From: Streptomyces sp. V4I2
Lineage (GTDB): Bacteria > Actinomycetota > Actinomycetes > Streptomycetales > Streptomycetaceae
Direction of reading: 5' to 3'
Length of the DNA stretch: 64,000 nt
Assembly (NCBI RefSeq): GCF_030817655.1
Contig: NZ_JAUSZM010000003.1
Coordinates: 5,518,001-5,582,000 of the forward strand
A program made the position numbers and the translations under genes. Below, one piece after another: positions 34,435 through 43,418 of the stretch (positions are counted from its first letter, which is position 1; the number at the start of each line of letters is the position of its first letter). The notes below the pieces were generated by a model. It made no database searches. It was not told the DNA's origin and worked only from the letters and a program-made list of their open reading frames with translations.

Positions 34435-35151
34435 TCAGCGGCGCCGACGTGCACGTCCCGTCCTGGCCGCCTTCGCTCGCTTCGCGGCGAAGCGCACACC
34501 ACCCGGACTCTCGCCGACTTCGACCCGCACGACGGTGGACAACGGATCCACCACGCCCTCACCCACATGCAGGATGGATGTCTCCACGGCACCGAGCTTG
34601 CTCAGTGCCGTCGCCGCACTCTTGAGCTCCTCCTCCGCGGTGTCGCCCTTGAGTGCGAGCATCTCCCCGTAGGGACGCAGCAGGGGGATGCCCCAGGTCG
34701 CCAGCCGGTCCAGTGGAGCCACGGCTCGTGCCGTCACCACATGGACGGGTGTGAGCTTGCCCATGACCTCTTCGGCTCGCCCACGAACGACCGTCACATG
34801 GTCCAGGCCCAGGAGCTCCACGACCTCGGTCAGGAAGGTGGTGCGCCGCAGCAAGGGCTCCAGCAGCGTGATCTTCAGGTCCTCCCGGACGAGCGCCAGG
34901 GGAATGCCGGGCAGACCCGCACCCGAGCCGACATCGCACACCGTCACACCCTCGGGAACGACCTCCGAGAGCACCGCGCAGTTCAGCAGGTGCCGCTCCC
35001 AGAGGCGCGGCACCTCGCGTGGACCGATCAGGCCGCGCTGCACGCCCGCCTCGGCGAGCAGCTCCGCGTATCGCACCGCGTCCGCGAAGCGATCACCGAA
35101 CACCTCACGGGCATGTTCGGGCGCGGGGGGAAGCTCCGCTGCCTCCGTCAC
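34435..35151 (-). CDS. rsmG: 16S rRNA (guanine-N7) methyltransferase RsmG (GidB)
   Basis: The 238-residue protein methylates G527 (E. coli numbering) of 16S rRNA using S-adenosylmethionine. The SAM-binding motif is VCDVGSGAGLPGIPLAL, and LLEPLLRRTTFLTEVVELLG corresponds to family motif II. Loss of this enzyme gives low-level streptomycin resistance and affects antibiotic production in Streptomyces. The C terminus ends in a basic stretch (TGRARRRR). It lies between jag and parA in the conserved minus-strand block. Confidence 0.95.
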   Translation of the reverse strand: MTEAAELPPAPEHAREVFGDRFADAVRYAELLAEAGVQRGLIGPREVPRLWERHLLNCAVLSEVVPEGVTVCDVGSGAGLPGIPLALVREDLKITLLEPLLRRTTFLTEVVELLGLDHVTVVRGRAEEVMGKLTPVHVVTARAVAPLDRLATWGIPLLRPYGEMLALKGDTAEEELKSAATALSKLGAVETSILHVGEGVVDPLSTVVRVEVGESPGGVRFAAKRAKAARTGRARRRR

Positions 35152-35229
35152 GGGGGACCGTCCTTCCGTACCGCGTAGACGCGCCGGGCGCCGACGCCAG
35201 AACCACCAGAACTATCAGGCTGACAAAGT

Positions 35230-35260
35230 CCGGCCCCGCCTGCCGGGCAGACGGGGCCGG
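35230..35260 (-). terminator. Terminator after jag
   Basis: A 9-bp stem CCGGCCCCG/CGGGGCCGG lies 18 bp beyond the jag stop codon and before the rsmG start. Confidence 0.7.
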
Positions 35261-35277
35261 AGGAACGTACGGGCCGA

Positions 35278-35790
35278 TCAGGCGGGAAGAACCACGACGA
35301 AGCGCTGCGGTTCCTCGCCCTCGGACTCGCTGCGCAGGCCGGCAGCCTTGACCGCGTCGTGCACGACCTTGCGCTCGAACGGTGTCATCGGCTTCAGCTT
35401 CACGGACTCACCGGTGTTCTTGACCTCGGCCGCGGCCTTGGCACCGAGCTCGGACAGTTCGGCGCGCTTCTTGGCGCGGTAGCCCGCGATGTCCAGCATC
35501 AGCCGGCTGCGGTCCCCGGTCTCCCGGTGCACGGCCAGGCGCGTGAGCTCCTGCAGGGCTTCCAGCACCTCGCCGTCGCGGCCGACCAGCTTCTGCAGGT
35601 CGCGGCCGCCCGCGTCGCTGATGATCGACACAGCGGCGCGATCGGCCTCGACGTCCATGTCGATGTCGCCATCGAGGTCGGCGATGTCGAGCAGACCCTC
35701 GAGGTAGTCCGCCGCGATCTCGCCCTCCTGCTCCAGGCGGGTCAGGGTGTCTACGCCCTCGGCAGCGGCGGAGGTGGTGCCTTCCGTCAC
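35278..35790 (-). CDS. jag: Jag/KhpB-type RNA-binding protein (KH and R3H domains)
   Basis: The 170-residue protein has a KH domain (LQKLVGRDGEVLEALQELTR) and a C-terminal R3H domain (MTPFERKVVHDAVKAAG). It binds RNA and in other Gram-positive bacteria influences cell division and wall synthesis. The Jag-N domain common in Firmicutes is absent; the first 45 residues are acidic. It follows yidC by 15 bp and is part of the rpmH-rnpA-yidD-yidC-jag transcript unit. Confidence 0.93.
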   Translation of the reverse strand: MTEGTTSAAAEGVDTLTRLEQEGEIAADYLEGLLDIADLDGDIDMDVEADRAAVSIISDAGGRDLQKLVGRDGEVLEALQELTRLAVHRETGDRSRLMLDIAGYRAKKRAELSELGAKAAAEVKNTGESVKLKPMTPFERKVVHDAVKAAGLRSESEGEEPQRFVVVLPA

Positions 35791-35805
35791 GGGATGGACT
35801 CCTTC

Positions 35806-37059
35806 TTACTTCTTGGACGGGGACTTGGGCCGCTGCGGACCCTTGCGCTGTCCGGACTGGGCCTTGCTGCGGGTACCGCCGGTCTTCTTGGCAGCGGCGG
35901 AGGGCTTGGCGTCCTCGGGCTCCTCGGACTTGATCAGCGACGGGCCTTCACCGGCCGCCTTGGGAGCACCGGACTGGCGCTGGGACTTGCTCTGCCGTTT
36001 GGGCTGCTGACGCTTGGGAGCGGCGGCGCTCGTGGGCGTACCGTCCTCGGTCTGCGATACGGCCTGGGCTTCGCCCTTCACCACGTTGCCGTCGGCCTGG
36101 GCCGTGAGGCCCGCCTTGTTCAGGCCGTTGATGAACTTGCGCTCGAACTCGTTGCGGTCGCGGCCCTTGGCCACGATGGCCTTGACGATGGTCCTCTCGC
36201 CGCGCCCGCGCGTCTTGCCGTGGTGGGTGACGTGCTTGTACAGACGCTCCAGGTACGCGGCCTGCGCCTTGGAACCCGGAGTCGGGTTGTTGCGGATGAC
36301 GTACATCTGCTGGCCCATGGTCCACACGTTGGTGGTCAGCCAGTAGACGAGGACACCGACCGGGAAGTTGATGCCGAAGACGGCGAACATGATGGGGAAG
36401 ACGTACATCAGCATCTTCTGCTGCTGCATGAACGGCGTCTTCACCGTGGTGTCGACGTTCTTCGTCATCAGCTGGCGCTGCGTGTAGAACTGCGACGCCG
36501 ACATCATGACGATCATGACCGCGGTCACGATGCGCACCGTGGTCAGCGAGGCGTCGAGCGCGGCAACGTCCGAGCCGCTGTCGGTGAACTTCGCGGCCAA
36601 CGGAGCGCCGAAGATGTGCGCCTTCTGCGCGCTGTCCAGCAGGTTCTGGTTGATGGAACCGATGGTGTCGTTGTTCGCGATGCTGTTGAGCACGTGGTAC
36701 AGGGCGAAGAAGAACGGCGACTGCGCCAGGATGGGAAGGCACGAGGAGAGCGGGTTGGTGCCCGTCTCCTTGTACAGCTTCATCATCTCTTCGGACTGAC
36801 GCTGCTTGTCGTTCTTGTAGCGCTCCTGGATCTTCTTCATCTCGGGCTGCAGTGTCTGCATGGCCCGGGTCGCCTTGATCTGCTTCACGAAGAGCGGGAT
36901 CAGGCAGATACGGATCAGGATCACCAGAGACACGATGGACAGGCCCCAGGCCCACCCGGTGTCATCGCCGAAGATGGCGCCGTACACCGTGTGGAACTGG
37001 ACGATGACCCAGGAGACAGGTGTCGTGATGAAGCTGAAGAAGCTGGCAATCGTGTCCAC
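35806..37059 (-). CDS. yidC: Membrane protein insertase YidC
   Basis: The 417-residue insertase is of the YidC/Oxa1 type. The first hydrophobic segment is near the N terminus, and the conserved core is IRICLIPLFVKQIKATRAMQ with the groove arginine. A long coiled loop (MKKIQERYKNDKQRQSEEM) follows, then three further membrane helices (FFFALYHVLNS, VTAVMIVMMSASQF, MYVFPIMFAVFGINFPVGVL). The C-terminal 150 residues are basic and disordered, typical of actinobacterial forms that bind ribosomes. GTG start; 3 bp from yidD. Confidence 0.96.
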   Translation of the reverse strand: MDTIASFFSFITTPVSWVIVQFHTVYGAIFGDDTGWAWGLSIVSLVILIRICLIPLFVKQIKATRAMQTLQPEMKKIQERYKNDKQRQSEEMMKLYKETGTNPLSSCLPILAQSPFFFALYHVLNSIANNDTIGSINQNLLDSAQKAHIFGAPLAAKFTDSGSDVAALDASLTTVRIVTAVMIVMMSASQFYTQRQLMTKNVDTTVKTPFMQQQKMLMYVFPIMFAVFGINFPVGVLVYWLTTNVWTMGQQMYVIRNNPTPGSKAQAAYLERLYKHVTHHGKTRGRGERTIVKAIVAKGRDRNEFERKFINGLNKAGLTAQADGNVVKGEAQAVSQTEDGTPTSAAAPKRQQPKRQSKSQRQSGAPKAAGEGPSLIKSEEPEDAKPSAAAKKTGGTRSKAQSGQRKGPQRPKSPSKK

Positions 37060-37062
37060 TAA

Positions 37063-37416
37063 TCATGCTCCTTGGGCATGGGACGGGGTCTCTGCGGCCG
37101 GGCTCGTAAGAGCCTGCCCCTCGGTGGCCGGTTCGGCGGAGGAGGGCCCGCCCCTGCGTGTACGCCAGGCGCCACGCAGCATTTCGTGCCACCGCGGACG
37201 CTTGCGCGGCGGGACATGGTCCACACCGCCCAGCGACCACGGATTGCACCGCAGGATGCGCCAGGCCGTGAGTCCCGTGCCCTTGATCGCACCATGCCGG
37301 TCGATGGCCTGGTACCCGTAGTGAGAGCACGACGGGTAGTACTTGCACACCGGCCCGAGCAGCGGGCTGATGGTCCACTGGTACAGCTTGATCAGCGCCA
37401 GCAGCGGGTACTTCAT
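37063..37416 (-). CDS. yidD: Membrane protein insertion factor YidD
   Basis: The 117-residue small protein has the family signature YKWTISPLLG-like YQWTISPLLGPVCKYYPSCS and the cysteines C24, C30 and near-C-terminal CNPWSLGGVD. It assists YidC-dependent insertion. The start overlaps the rnpA stop by 4 bp (ATGA). The C-terminal extension of about 45 residues is disordered. Confidence 0.93.
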   Translation of the reverse strand: MKYPLLALIKLYQWTISPLLGPVCKYYPSCSHYGYQAIDRHGAIKGTGLTAWRILRCNPWSLGGVDHVPPRKRPRWHEMLRGAWRTRRGGPSSAEPATEGQALTSPAAETPSHAQGA

Positions 37417-37784
37417 CGCGCGCCCCCTCCCAGCAACCGCTCCAGGGCGGCATCCAGGTCTTGGGCCAGTTGTGCATGATCGGCGTCGCCCGCAGCAGGC
37501 AACGCTCGTACGACTACCAGGCTACCGGGGGGCAACGAGGCGACTCGATCGCGCATCAGGTGGCGAAGTCTGCGCTTCACCTTGTTACGCACCACCGCAC
37601 CGCCCACGGCCTTGCTCACGACGAAACCCGCACGCGTCGGGGGAGCGCTCTCCCCAGGCGCGTGCGGGTTCGTTGCACCGCTACGAAGGTGGACGACGAG
37701 AGACGGGCGTCCGGCCCGACGACCTCGTCGTACCGCGGTCGCGAAGTCCTCGCGCCGCCTCAGCCGGTTCTCGGTGGGCAGCAC
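37413..37784 (-). CDS. rnpA: Ribonuclease P protein component
   Basis: The 123-residue basic protein supports the RNA subunit in 5-prime tRNA maturation. It starts MLPTENRLRRREDFATAVRRG and contains the RNR-type motif VVRNKVKRRLRHLMR. GTG start. It lies between rpmH and yidD, the universal bacterial order. The RNA subunit gene is not in this window. Confidence 0.96.
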   Translation of the reverse strand: MLPTENRLRRREDFATAVRRGRRAGRPSLVVHLRSGATNPHAPGESAPPTRAGFVVSKAVGGAVVRNKVKRRLRHLMRDRVASLPPGSLVVVRALPAAGDADHAQLAQDLDAALERLLGGGAR

Positions 37785-37805
37785 GATGTCATGACCTGAC
37801 CGGAA

Positions 37806-37943
37806 TCAGGCCGACAGGCTGGCGCGACCCTTGCCACGGCGGTTCGCGAGAATCGCGCGGCCGGCGCGGGTGCGCATCCGCAGGCGGAAGCCGTGGGTCT
37901 TGGCGCGACGACGGTTGTTCGGCTGGAAGGTGCGCTTGCTCAC
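37806..37943 (-). CDS. rpmH: 50S ribosomal protein L34
   Basis: The 45-residue basic protein reads MSKRTFQPNNRRRAKTHGFR and ends in KGRASLSA, an exact fit to the L34 family. The GTG start at 37943 follows GGAG. It is the first gene of the minus-strand block next to dnaA. It is short enough to be missed by automatic length limits, but the sequence leaves no doubt. Confidence 0.98.
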   Translation of the reverse strand: MSKRTFQPNNRRRAKTHGFRLRMRTRAGRAILANRRGKGRASLSA

Positions 37944-38314
37944 TCGGGGGCTCCAGAATAAATCGGGGTTTTCGCGGTGCCGTCCTGGCTGTCACCGTGC
38001 GCCCACGAGTAGCTCGCGTCACGCCCGAGTGCACCGCTGACCGATCACCCAAATGATCTGTGCCCATCGGAGGCAGGCGGCAGCAGCCATCGACAACTCG
38101 ACCTGGTTACGGTACGCGCGGCTACGCCATCCGGTCAAACCAGCGGTCACCAGGAGACACTATCCACAGGCTGGGGACAACAACTTGAACCGCACCCGTC
38201 GCCCTGACTACCGTGGCTGGACTCCGATTCGTTCCCTTGTACCTGCCCCACCCCATTTGAATCCCGACCGTTCCCGAACCACACGTTCGTGGGACCCGTG
38301 AGAGAGCGTGCCCT
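37944..38314. promoter_or_regulatory. rpmH-dnaA divergent regulatory region
   Basis: These 371 bp hold no gene. A probable dnaA promoter is TTGAAC (38185-38190), an 18-bp spacer and TACCGT (38209-38214). Just upstream are DnaA boxes CTATCCACA (38160-38168) and, on the minus strand, TTGTCCCCA (38172-38180). A pair of DnaA boxes at the dnaA promoter is known from other streptomycetes and supports autoregulation. The rpmH promoter was not identified with confidence. Confidence 0.7.
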
Positions 38315-40231
38315 GTGGCTGACGTACCTGCCGATCTTGCCGCAGTGTGGCCACGAGTACTCGAGCAGCTTCTCGGTGAAGGGCGTGGGCAGGGTGTCGA
38401 GGTCAAGGACGAGCACTGGATCCGACGCTGCCAGCCGCTCGCGCTCGTGGCGGACACCGCACTGCTCGCCGTACCGAACGAATTCGCGAAGGGCGTGCTC
38501 GAAGGCCGCCTCGCCCCCGTCGTCAGCGAAACCCTGAGCCGTGAGTGCGGACGTCCGATCCGCATCGCGATCACCGTCGACGACTCCGCCGGCGAACCCC
38601 CGGGCCCCCCGAGCCCGCCGCCCAGGCCCCAGCAGCGCTACGAGGAGCCCGAGCTCCCCTCCGGCCAGTACGAGGGCTACGGCCGCCACCGCGCGGACGA
38701 CCAGAGGCCGGGCCGCTCCGAGCAGCACCCCGGCCCTCAGGGCGACCACACCCCGCGCCCGGACGGGCTGCCGACCGCCCGCCCCGCATACCCCTCGGAG
38801 TACCAGCGCCCCGAGCCCGGCGCCTGGCCCCGCCCGCAGCAGGACGACTACGGCTGGCAGCAGCAGCGCCTCGGCTTCCCCGAGCGCGACCCGTACGCCT
38901 CGCCGTCCCAGGACTCCTACGGCGGCCGCTCCCAGGACGCGTACTCACAGGATTACCGTCCGCAGTCGATGGAGCGCCCGCCGTACGACAACCAGCGCCC
39001 CGACTTCGAGCAGCGACCGGACTACGGCCGCCACCGCGCCGACGAGGAGCAGCGCGACGCCCGCCGCGAGCGGCCCGAGCCGTCGTCCGGCTCCGGGCAC
39101 ATGAGCCGCGGCGGTCCGGTCGGTTCGCATCTGCCCACCACCGGCGCCCCCGGCCCGCTGGCCGCGCAGCCCGCGCCGGCGACCGGTCCGGGCGAGCCGA
39201 CCGCGCGCCTGAACCCGAAGTACCTCTTCGACACGTTCGTCATCGGCGCCTCGAACCGCTTCGCACACGCGGCCGCGGTGGCCGTCGCGGAAGCGCCCGC
39301 GAAGGCGTACAACCCCCTGTTCATCTACGGGGAGTCGGGACTTGGCAAAACGCATCTGCTGCACGCGATCGGGCACTACGCGCGCAGCCTCTACCCGGGC
39401 ACACGCGTCCGCTATGTGAGCTCGGAGGAGTTCACGAACGAGTTCATCAACTCGATCCGCGACGGCAAGGGCGACAGCTTCCGCAAGCGCTACCGCGAGA
39501 TGGACATCCTGCTCGTCGACGACATCCAGTTCCTCGCGGACAAGGAGTCGACGCAGGAAGAGTTCTTCCACACCTTCAACACGCTCCACAACGCCAACAA
39601 GCAGATCGTGCTGTCCAGCGACCGGCCGCCCAAGCAGCTGGTGACGCTGGAGGACCGGCTGCGGAACCGTTTCGAGTGGGGCCTGATCACCGACGTCCAG
39701 CCGCCCGAGCTGGAGACGCGCATCGCGATCCTGCGCAAGAAGGCGGTCCAGGAGCAGCTCAACGCCCCGCCGGAGGTGCTGGAGTTCATCGCGTCCCGGA
39801 TCTCGCGCAACATCCGCGAGTTGGAGGGCGCGCTGATCCGGGTGACGGCGTTCGCGTCGCTCAACCGGCAGCCGGTGGACCTCGGCCTGACGGAGATCGT
39901 CCTCAAGGACCTCATCCCCGGCGGCGAGGACTCGGCCCCGGAGATCACCTCCACGGCCATCATGGGCGCGACCGCCGACTACTTCGGCCTCACGGTCGAG
40001 GACCTGTGCGGCACCTCTCGCGGCCGCGCGCTGGTGACGGCCCGCCAGATCGCCATGTACCTGTGCCGCGAGCTGACAGACCTCTCCCTGCCGAAGATCG
40101 GCGCGCTGTTCGGCGGCCGCGACCACACGACCGTCATGCACGCGGACCGCAAGATCCGCAATCTGATGGCCGAGCGGCGCTCCATCTACAACCAGGTCAC
40201 CGAGCTCACGAACCGCATCAAGAACGGATGA
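38315..40231 (+). CDS. dnaA: Chromosomal replication initiator DnaA
   Basis: The 638-residue initiator is long for the family because of a domain II of about 200 residues rich in Pro, Gln, Tyr and Asp (about 92-295), a Streptomyces trait. Domain I occupies residues 1-85. The AAA+ domain III has Walker A GESGLGKT (339-346) and Walker B ILLVDD (398-403). Domain IV ends with the DnaA-box-binding signature GGRDHTTVMHA (600-610). It binds the boxes of oriC immediately downstream and opens the duplex. GTG start. DnaA boxes in its promoter indicate autoregulation. Confidence 0.98.
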   Translation: MADVPADLAAVWPRVLEQLLGEGRGQGVEVKDEHWIRRCQPLALVADTALLAVPNEFAKGVLEGRLAPVVSETLSRECGRPIRIAITVDDSAGEPPGPPSPPPRPQQRYEEPELPSGQYEGYGRHRADDQRPGRSEQHPGPQGDHTPRPDGLPTARPAYPSEYQRPEPGAWPRPQQDDYGWQQQRLGFPERDPYASPSQDSYGGRSQDAYSQDYRPQSMERPPYDNQRPDFEQRPDYGRHRADEEQRDARRERPEPSSGSGHMSRGGPVGSHLPTTGAPGPLAAQPAPATGPGEPTARLNPKYLFDTFVIGASNRFAHAAAVAVAEAPAKAYNPLFIYGESGLGKTHLLHAIGHYARSLYPGTRVRYVSSEEFTNEFINSIRDGKGDSFRKRYREMDILLVDDIQFLADKESTQEEFFHTFNTLHNANKQIVLSSDRPPKQLVTLEDRLRNRFEWGLITDVQPPELETRIAILRKKAVQEQLNAPPEVLEFIASRISRNIRELEGALIRVTAFASLNRQPVDLGLTEIVLKDLIPGGEDSAPEITSTAIMGATADYFGLTVEDLCGTSRGRALVTARQIAMYLCRELTDLSLPKIGALFGGRDHTTVMHADRKIRNLMAERRSIYNQVTELTNRIKNG

Positions 40232-40250
40232 CAGAGCCGCTCGTACGCCT

Positions 40251-40290
40251 CTGAGGGCGCTCCCGGGACGGATTCCGGGAGCGCCCTCAG
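40251..40290 (+). terminator. Terminator of dnaA
   Basis: A perfect 16-bp stem CTGAGGGCGCTCCCGG/CCGGGAGCGCCCTCAG with an 8-base loop starts 19 bp after the dnaA stop. It shields oriC from dnaA transcription. Confidence 0.88.
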
Positions 40291-40399
40291 TCGTTCCGGA
40301 GACCGGCACCGGGTCCGTCGCGACATCCGCTGTTCGAATACCTGCCGGGTTACGGCCTCTCTCCACAGATCCGGCGACTTTCTTCCGTCCACATCCTGG

Positions 40400-40875
40400 G
40401 GACTGGGAAGTTGTCCAGATCGTGTCCACAGGGGCCCTCGTCGAGAGACCATCAGACCAGGTCAGGTGGCTGTGGATCCGTGGACGAACGATCTCCACAG
40501 ACTGTGGACAGCGAGATGATCCACAGCCTGTGCATCGAGTTGTCCACCGGCCGCCCACAGGCTGAGGACGGTTGTCCCCAGCGATCCCCGGCTTCTCCAC
40601 ACCGCTGTCCACTGTTCGGCAACGCGAGGCGCCTCCTCACCGTGTCGAGTGAAAGGCGTCACACGAAGGTGCCGGGTTGGGCTGTGGGAAACGTGGGTAA
40701 AGCTGGGGACGGTGCTGGGGAGAAGTGGCCCGAGGCTGTGCATGGAGTGTGCAGAACTTTCCGTTCTCCACAGATACGCCCGGTTGTCCACCGTCGTCAC
40801 CCACAGGGTCGGTGGACAAAATTTCCCCTCTGAGCTGGGAAAACGGGGTTATCCACGGTATCCACAGGCCCTACT
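40400..40875. other. Origin of replication oriC (DnaA-box array)
   Basis: The 879-bp dnaA-dnaN spacer contains about 18 DnaA-box-like 9-mers. Plus-strand examples are TTGTCCAGA 40411, GTGTCCACA 40422, ATCTCCACA 40491, TGATCCACA 40517, TTGTCCACC 40540, TTGTCCCCA 40572, TTCTCCACA 40593 and 40764, CTGTCCACT 40605, TTGTCCACC 40784, TTATCCACG 40849 and GTATCCACA 40858. Minus-strand examples lie at 40471, 40503, 40683 and 40811. None is the full TTGTCCACA, so most should be of moderate affinity. The array is in two groups around a box-poor gap near 40615-40680. This density and gene context define the chromosomal origin of Streptomyces. Confidence 0.95.
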
Positions 40876-41110
40876 ACTACTCCCAACTAGAGAGAGCTGG
40901 GAATCCGTTTCGAAGTGGGCCCTGTGCACAACTCGCTGTCCGGCTCCCGACTGCCCCTCGTCACGACTTGACCCCGAGAGGCACCGACTGTCAGTGCTGT
41001 GCGTCAGACTGGTCCCCGGTGTCCTTCCCCTCACAGGGATCGACGACACCGCGACAGACGACGAAGCCAGGCAGGGCGAGAAGCGCCGGCAACAGCAGGA
41101 GGCGGCAACG

Positions 41111-42241
41111 GTGAAGATCCGGGTGGAACGCGACGTACTCGCGGAGGCAGTGGCCTGGGCGGCACGCAGCCTCCCGGCCCGTCCGCCGGCGCCTGTCCTC
41201 GCCGGCCTTCTCCTGAAGGCCGAGGACGGCCAGCTGAGCCTGTCCAGCTTCGACTACGAGGTCTCGGCACGGGTGTCCGTGGAGGCGGAGGTCGACGAGG
41301 AGGGCACGGTGCTGGTCTCCGGCCGCCTCCTGGCCGACATCTGCCGCGCTCTACCCAACCGCCCGGTGGAGATTTCCACAGACGGTGTACGGGCGACGGT
41401 GGTCTGCGGCTCCTCGCGCTTCACACTCCACACACTGCCTGTGGAGGAGTACCCGGCCCTGCCGCAGATGCCGAACGCGACGGGCACCGTTCCCGGCGAG
41501 GTCTTCGCCGCGGCCGCCGCCCAGGTCGCCATCGCCGCCGGCCGTGACGACACGCTGCCCGTCCTCACCGGTGTGCGCATTGAGATCGAGGGCGACACGG
41601 TCACGCTGGCGTCCACCGACCGCTACCGCTTCGCGGTCCGTGAGTTCCTGTGGAAGCCGGAGAACCCCGAGGCGTCCGCGGTGGCCCTGGTGCCCGCCAA
41701 GACGCTCCTGGACACCGCCAAGGCCCTCACGAGCGGCGACAGCGTCATCCTGGCGCTGTCCGGCGGTGGGTCGGGCGAGGGCCTGATCGGTTTCGAGGGC
41801 GCCGGCCGTCGCACGACTACGCGTCTGCTGGAGGGCGACCTCCCGAAGTACCGCTCGCTGTTCCCGACGGAGTTCAACTCCGTGGCCGTCATCGAGACCG
41901 CCCCCTTCGTGGAGGCCGTCAAGCGTGTGGCCCTGGTCGCCGAGCGCAACACCCCGGTGCGACTCAGCTTCGAGCAGGGCGTGCTGATTCTGGAGGCAGG
42001 TTCCAGCGACGACGCACAGGCTGTGGAGCGGGTCGACGCCCAGCTGGAGGGCGACGACGTCTCGATCGCCTTCAACCCGACGTTCCTGCTGGACGGCCTG
42101 AGCGCCATCGACTCCCCGGTGGCCCAGCTGTCCTTCACGACGTCCACGAAGCCGGCCCTGCTCAGCGGCAAGCCGGCCCTGGACGCCGAGGCGGACGAGG
42201 CCTACAAGTACCTGATCATGCCGGTGCGGCTGAGCGGCTGA
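41111..42241 (+). CDS. dnaN: DNA polymerase III beta clamp
   Basis: The 376-residue sliding clamp keeps the replicative polymerase on DNA. It starts VKIRVERDVLAEAVAWAARS and has three clamp domains. Domain 2 includes TVTLASTDRYRFAVREF, and the C terminus ends in the conserved YLIMPVRLSG. The GTG at 41111 follows AGGAGG; the open frame upstream runs through oriC and is not coding. A copy of the last 24 bp of the gene recurs 97 bp further on. Confidence 0.98.
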   Translation: MKIRVERDVLAEAVAWAARSLPARPPAPVLAGLLLKAEDGQLSLSSFDYEVSARVSVEAEVDEEGTVLVSGRLLADICRALPNRPVEISTDGVRATVVCGSSRFTLHTLPVEEYPALPQMPNATGTVPGEVFAAAAAQVAIAAGRDDTLPVLTGVRIEIEGDTVTLASTDRYRFAVREFLWKPENPEASAVALVPAKTLLDTAKALTSGDSVILALSGGGSGEGLIGFEGAGRRTTTRLLEGDLPKYRSLFPTEFNSVAVIETAPFVEAVKRVALVAERNTPVRLSFEQGVLILEAGSSDDAQAVERVDAQLEGDDVSIAFNPTFLLDGLSAIDSPVAQLSFTTSTKPALLSGKPALDAEADEAYKYLIMPVRLSG

Positions 42242-42338
42242 GCGATGTGAACCCGGCCACTTCGCCGGACGTCTCTGCCGGGGATGTGGGGGTCGTCCCC
42301 CACAAGATCGCAGTATGCCGGTGCGGCTGAGCGGCTGA
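42218..42338 (+). repeat. Direct repeat of the dnaN 3-prime end
   Basis: The 24-bp segment ATGCCGGTGCGGCTGAGCGG plus CTGA occurs at 42218-42241, where it encodes the last residues and stop of DnaN. It recurs exactly at 42315-42338 in the intergenic region. The intervening 73 bp do not repeat the gene. Confidence 0.85.
42285..42304 (+). terminator. Hairpin after dnaN
   Basis: An 8-bp perfect stem TGTGGGGG/CCCCCACA with a TCGT loop, 43 bp after the dnaN stop and before the repeat copy. Confidence 0.6.
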
Positions 42339-42477
42339 CCGGGTCCGTCGGAGAACCCGCAGGTCGGGGCCTACGTCTGAGCGCGTATGCCCACAGATGT
42401 GCGCGAGCGTCCGGGTTTAGGCTCGGACGCAGGTACGGAAGTGCCGTAACGCCACGTCGCACACCTAAGGAACACTG

Positions 42478-43353
42478 ATGGAGCTCGGTCTCGTCGGCCT
42501 CGGCAAGATGGGCGGCAACATGCGCGAGCGGATCCGCCGCGCAGGCCACACCGTCATCGGATACGACCGCAACCCGGACCTCGCCGACGTCCACAGCCTC
42601 GCTGAGCTTGTGGGCAAGCTCAAGGGTCCGCGCGTGGTCTGGGTGATGGTTCCGGCCGGTGCCCCGACCCAGGCGACCGTCGACGAGCTCGCCGACCTGC
42701 TGGAGCCCGGGGACGTCGTCGTGGACGGCGGGAACTCCCGCTGGACCGACGACGAGAAGCACGCGGAGGAGCTGGCGGCCAAGGGCATCGGCTTCGTCGA
42801 CTGCGGAGTCTCCGGCGGCGTCTGGGGCCTGGAGAACGGCTACGCGCTGATGTACGGCGGCGACGCGGAGAACGTCGCCAAGGTGCAGCCGATCTTCGAC
42901 GCCCTCAAGCCGGAGGGTGACGCAGGCTCGGTGCACGCCGGCAAGGTCGGCGCGGGCCACTTCGCGAAGATGGTCCACAACGGCATCGAGTACGCGATGA
43001 TGCAGGCTTATGCCGAGGGCTGGGAGCTCCTGGAGAAGGTCGACTCCGTGACCGACGTCCGGGAGGTCTTCCGCTCCTGGCAGGAAGGCACGGTCATTCG
43101 CTCCTGGCTGCTCGACCTCGCGGTGAACGCCCTCGACGAGGACGAGCACCTGGACAGGCTGAAGGGTTTTGCCCAGGACTCCGGCGAGGGACGCTGGACT
43201 GTGGAAGCCGCCATCGACAACGCCGTGCCGCTGCCCGCGATCACGGCCTCCCTCTTCGCGCGGTTCGCGTCGCGCCAGGAGGACTCGCCGCAGATGAAGA
43301 TGGTCGCCGCGCTGCGGAACCAGTTCGGCGGCCACGCGGTCGAGAAGAAGTAA
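42478..43353 (+). CDS. gnd: 6-phosphogluconate dehydrogenase-like protein (short, decarboxylating type)
   Basis: The 291-residue protein begins MELGLVGLGKMGGNMRERIR, a nucleotide-binding GxGxMG motif. It contains DGGNSRWTDDEKHAEEL, SGGVWGLENGYALMYGG and KMVHNGIEYAMMQAYAEG, all hallmarks of 6PGDH. The length is that of the short YqeC/GndA type rather than the 470-residue enzyme. It probably oxidises and decarboxylates 6-phosphogluconate to ribulose 5-phosphate; cofactor preference is not clear. Insertion of this gene between dnaN and recF is a common actinomycete arrangement. Confidence 0.88.
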   Translation: MELGLVGLGKMGGNMRERIRRAGHTVIGYDRNPDLADVHSLAELVGKLKGPRVVWVMVPAGAPTQATVDELADLLEPGDVVVDGGNSRWTDDEKHAEELAAKGIGFVDCGVSGGVWGLENGYALMYGGDAENVAKVQPIFDALKPEGDAGSVHAGKVGAGHFAKMVHNGIEYAMMQAYAEGWELLEKVDSVTDVREVFRSWQEGTVIRSWLLDLAVNALDEDEHLDRLKGFAQDSGEGRWTVEAAIDNAVPLPAITASLFARFASRQEDSPQMKMVAALRNQFGGHAVEKK

Positions 43354-43418
43354 TCCACAGGGCTGCACAGCGGTCCACAAACTGCAGTCCACGAGCTGGG
43401 GGAGGTCGGCGCACGACC

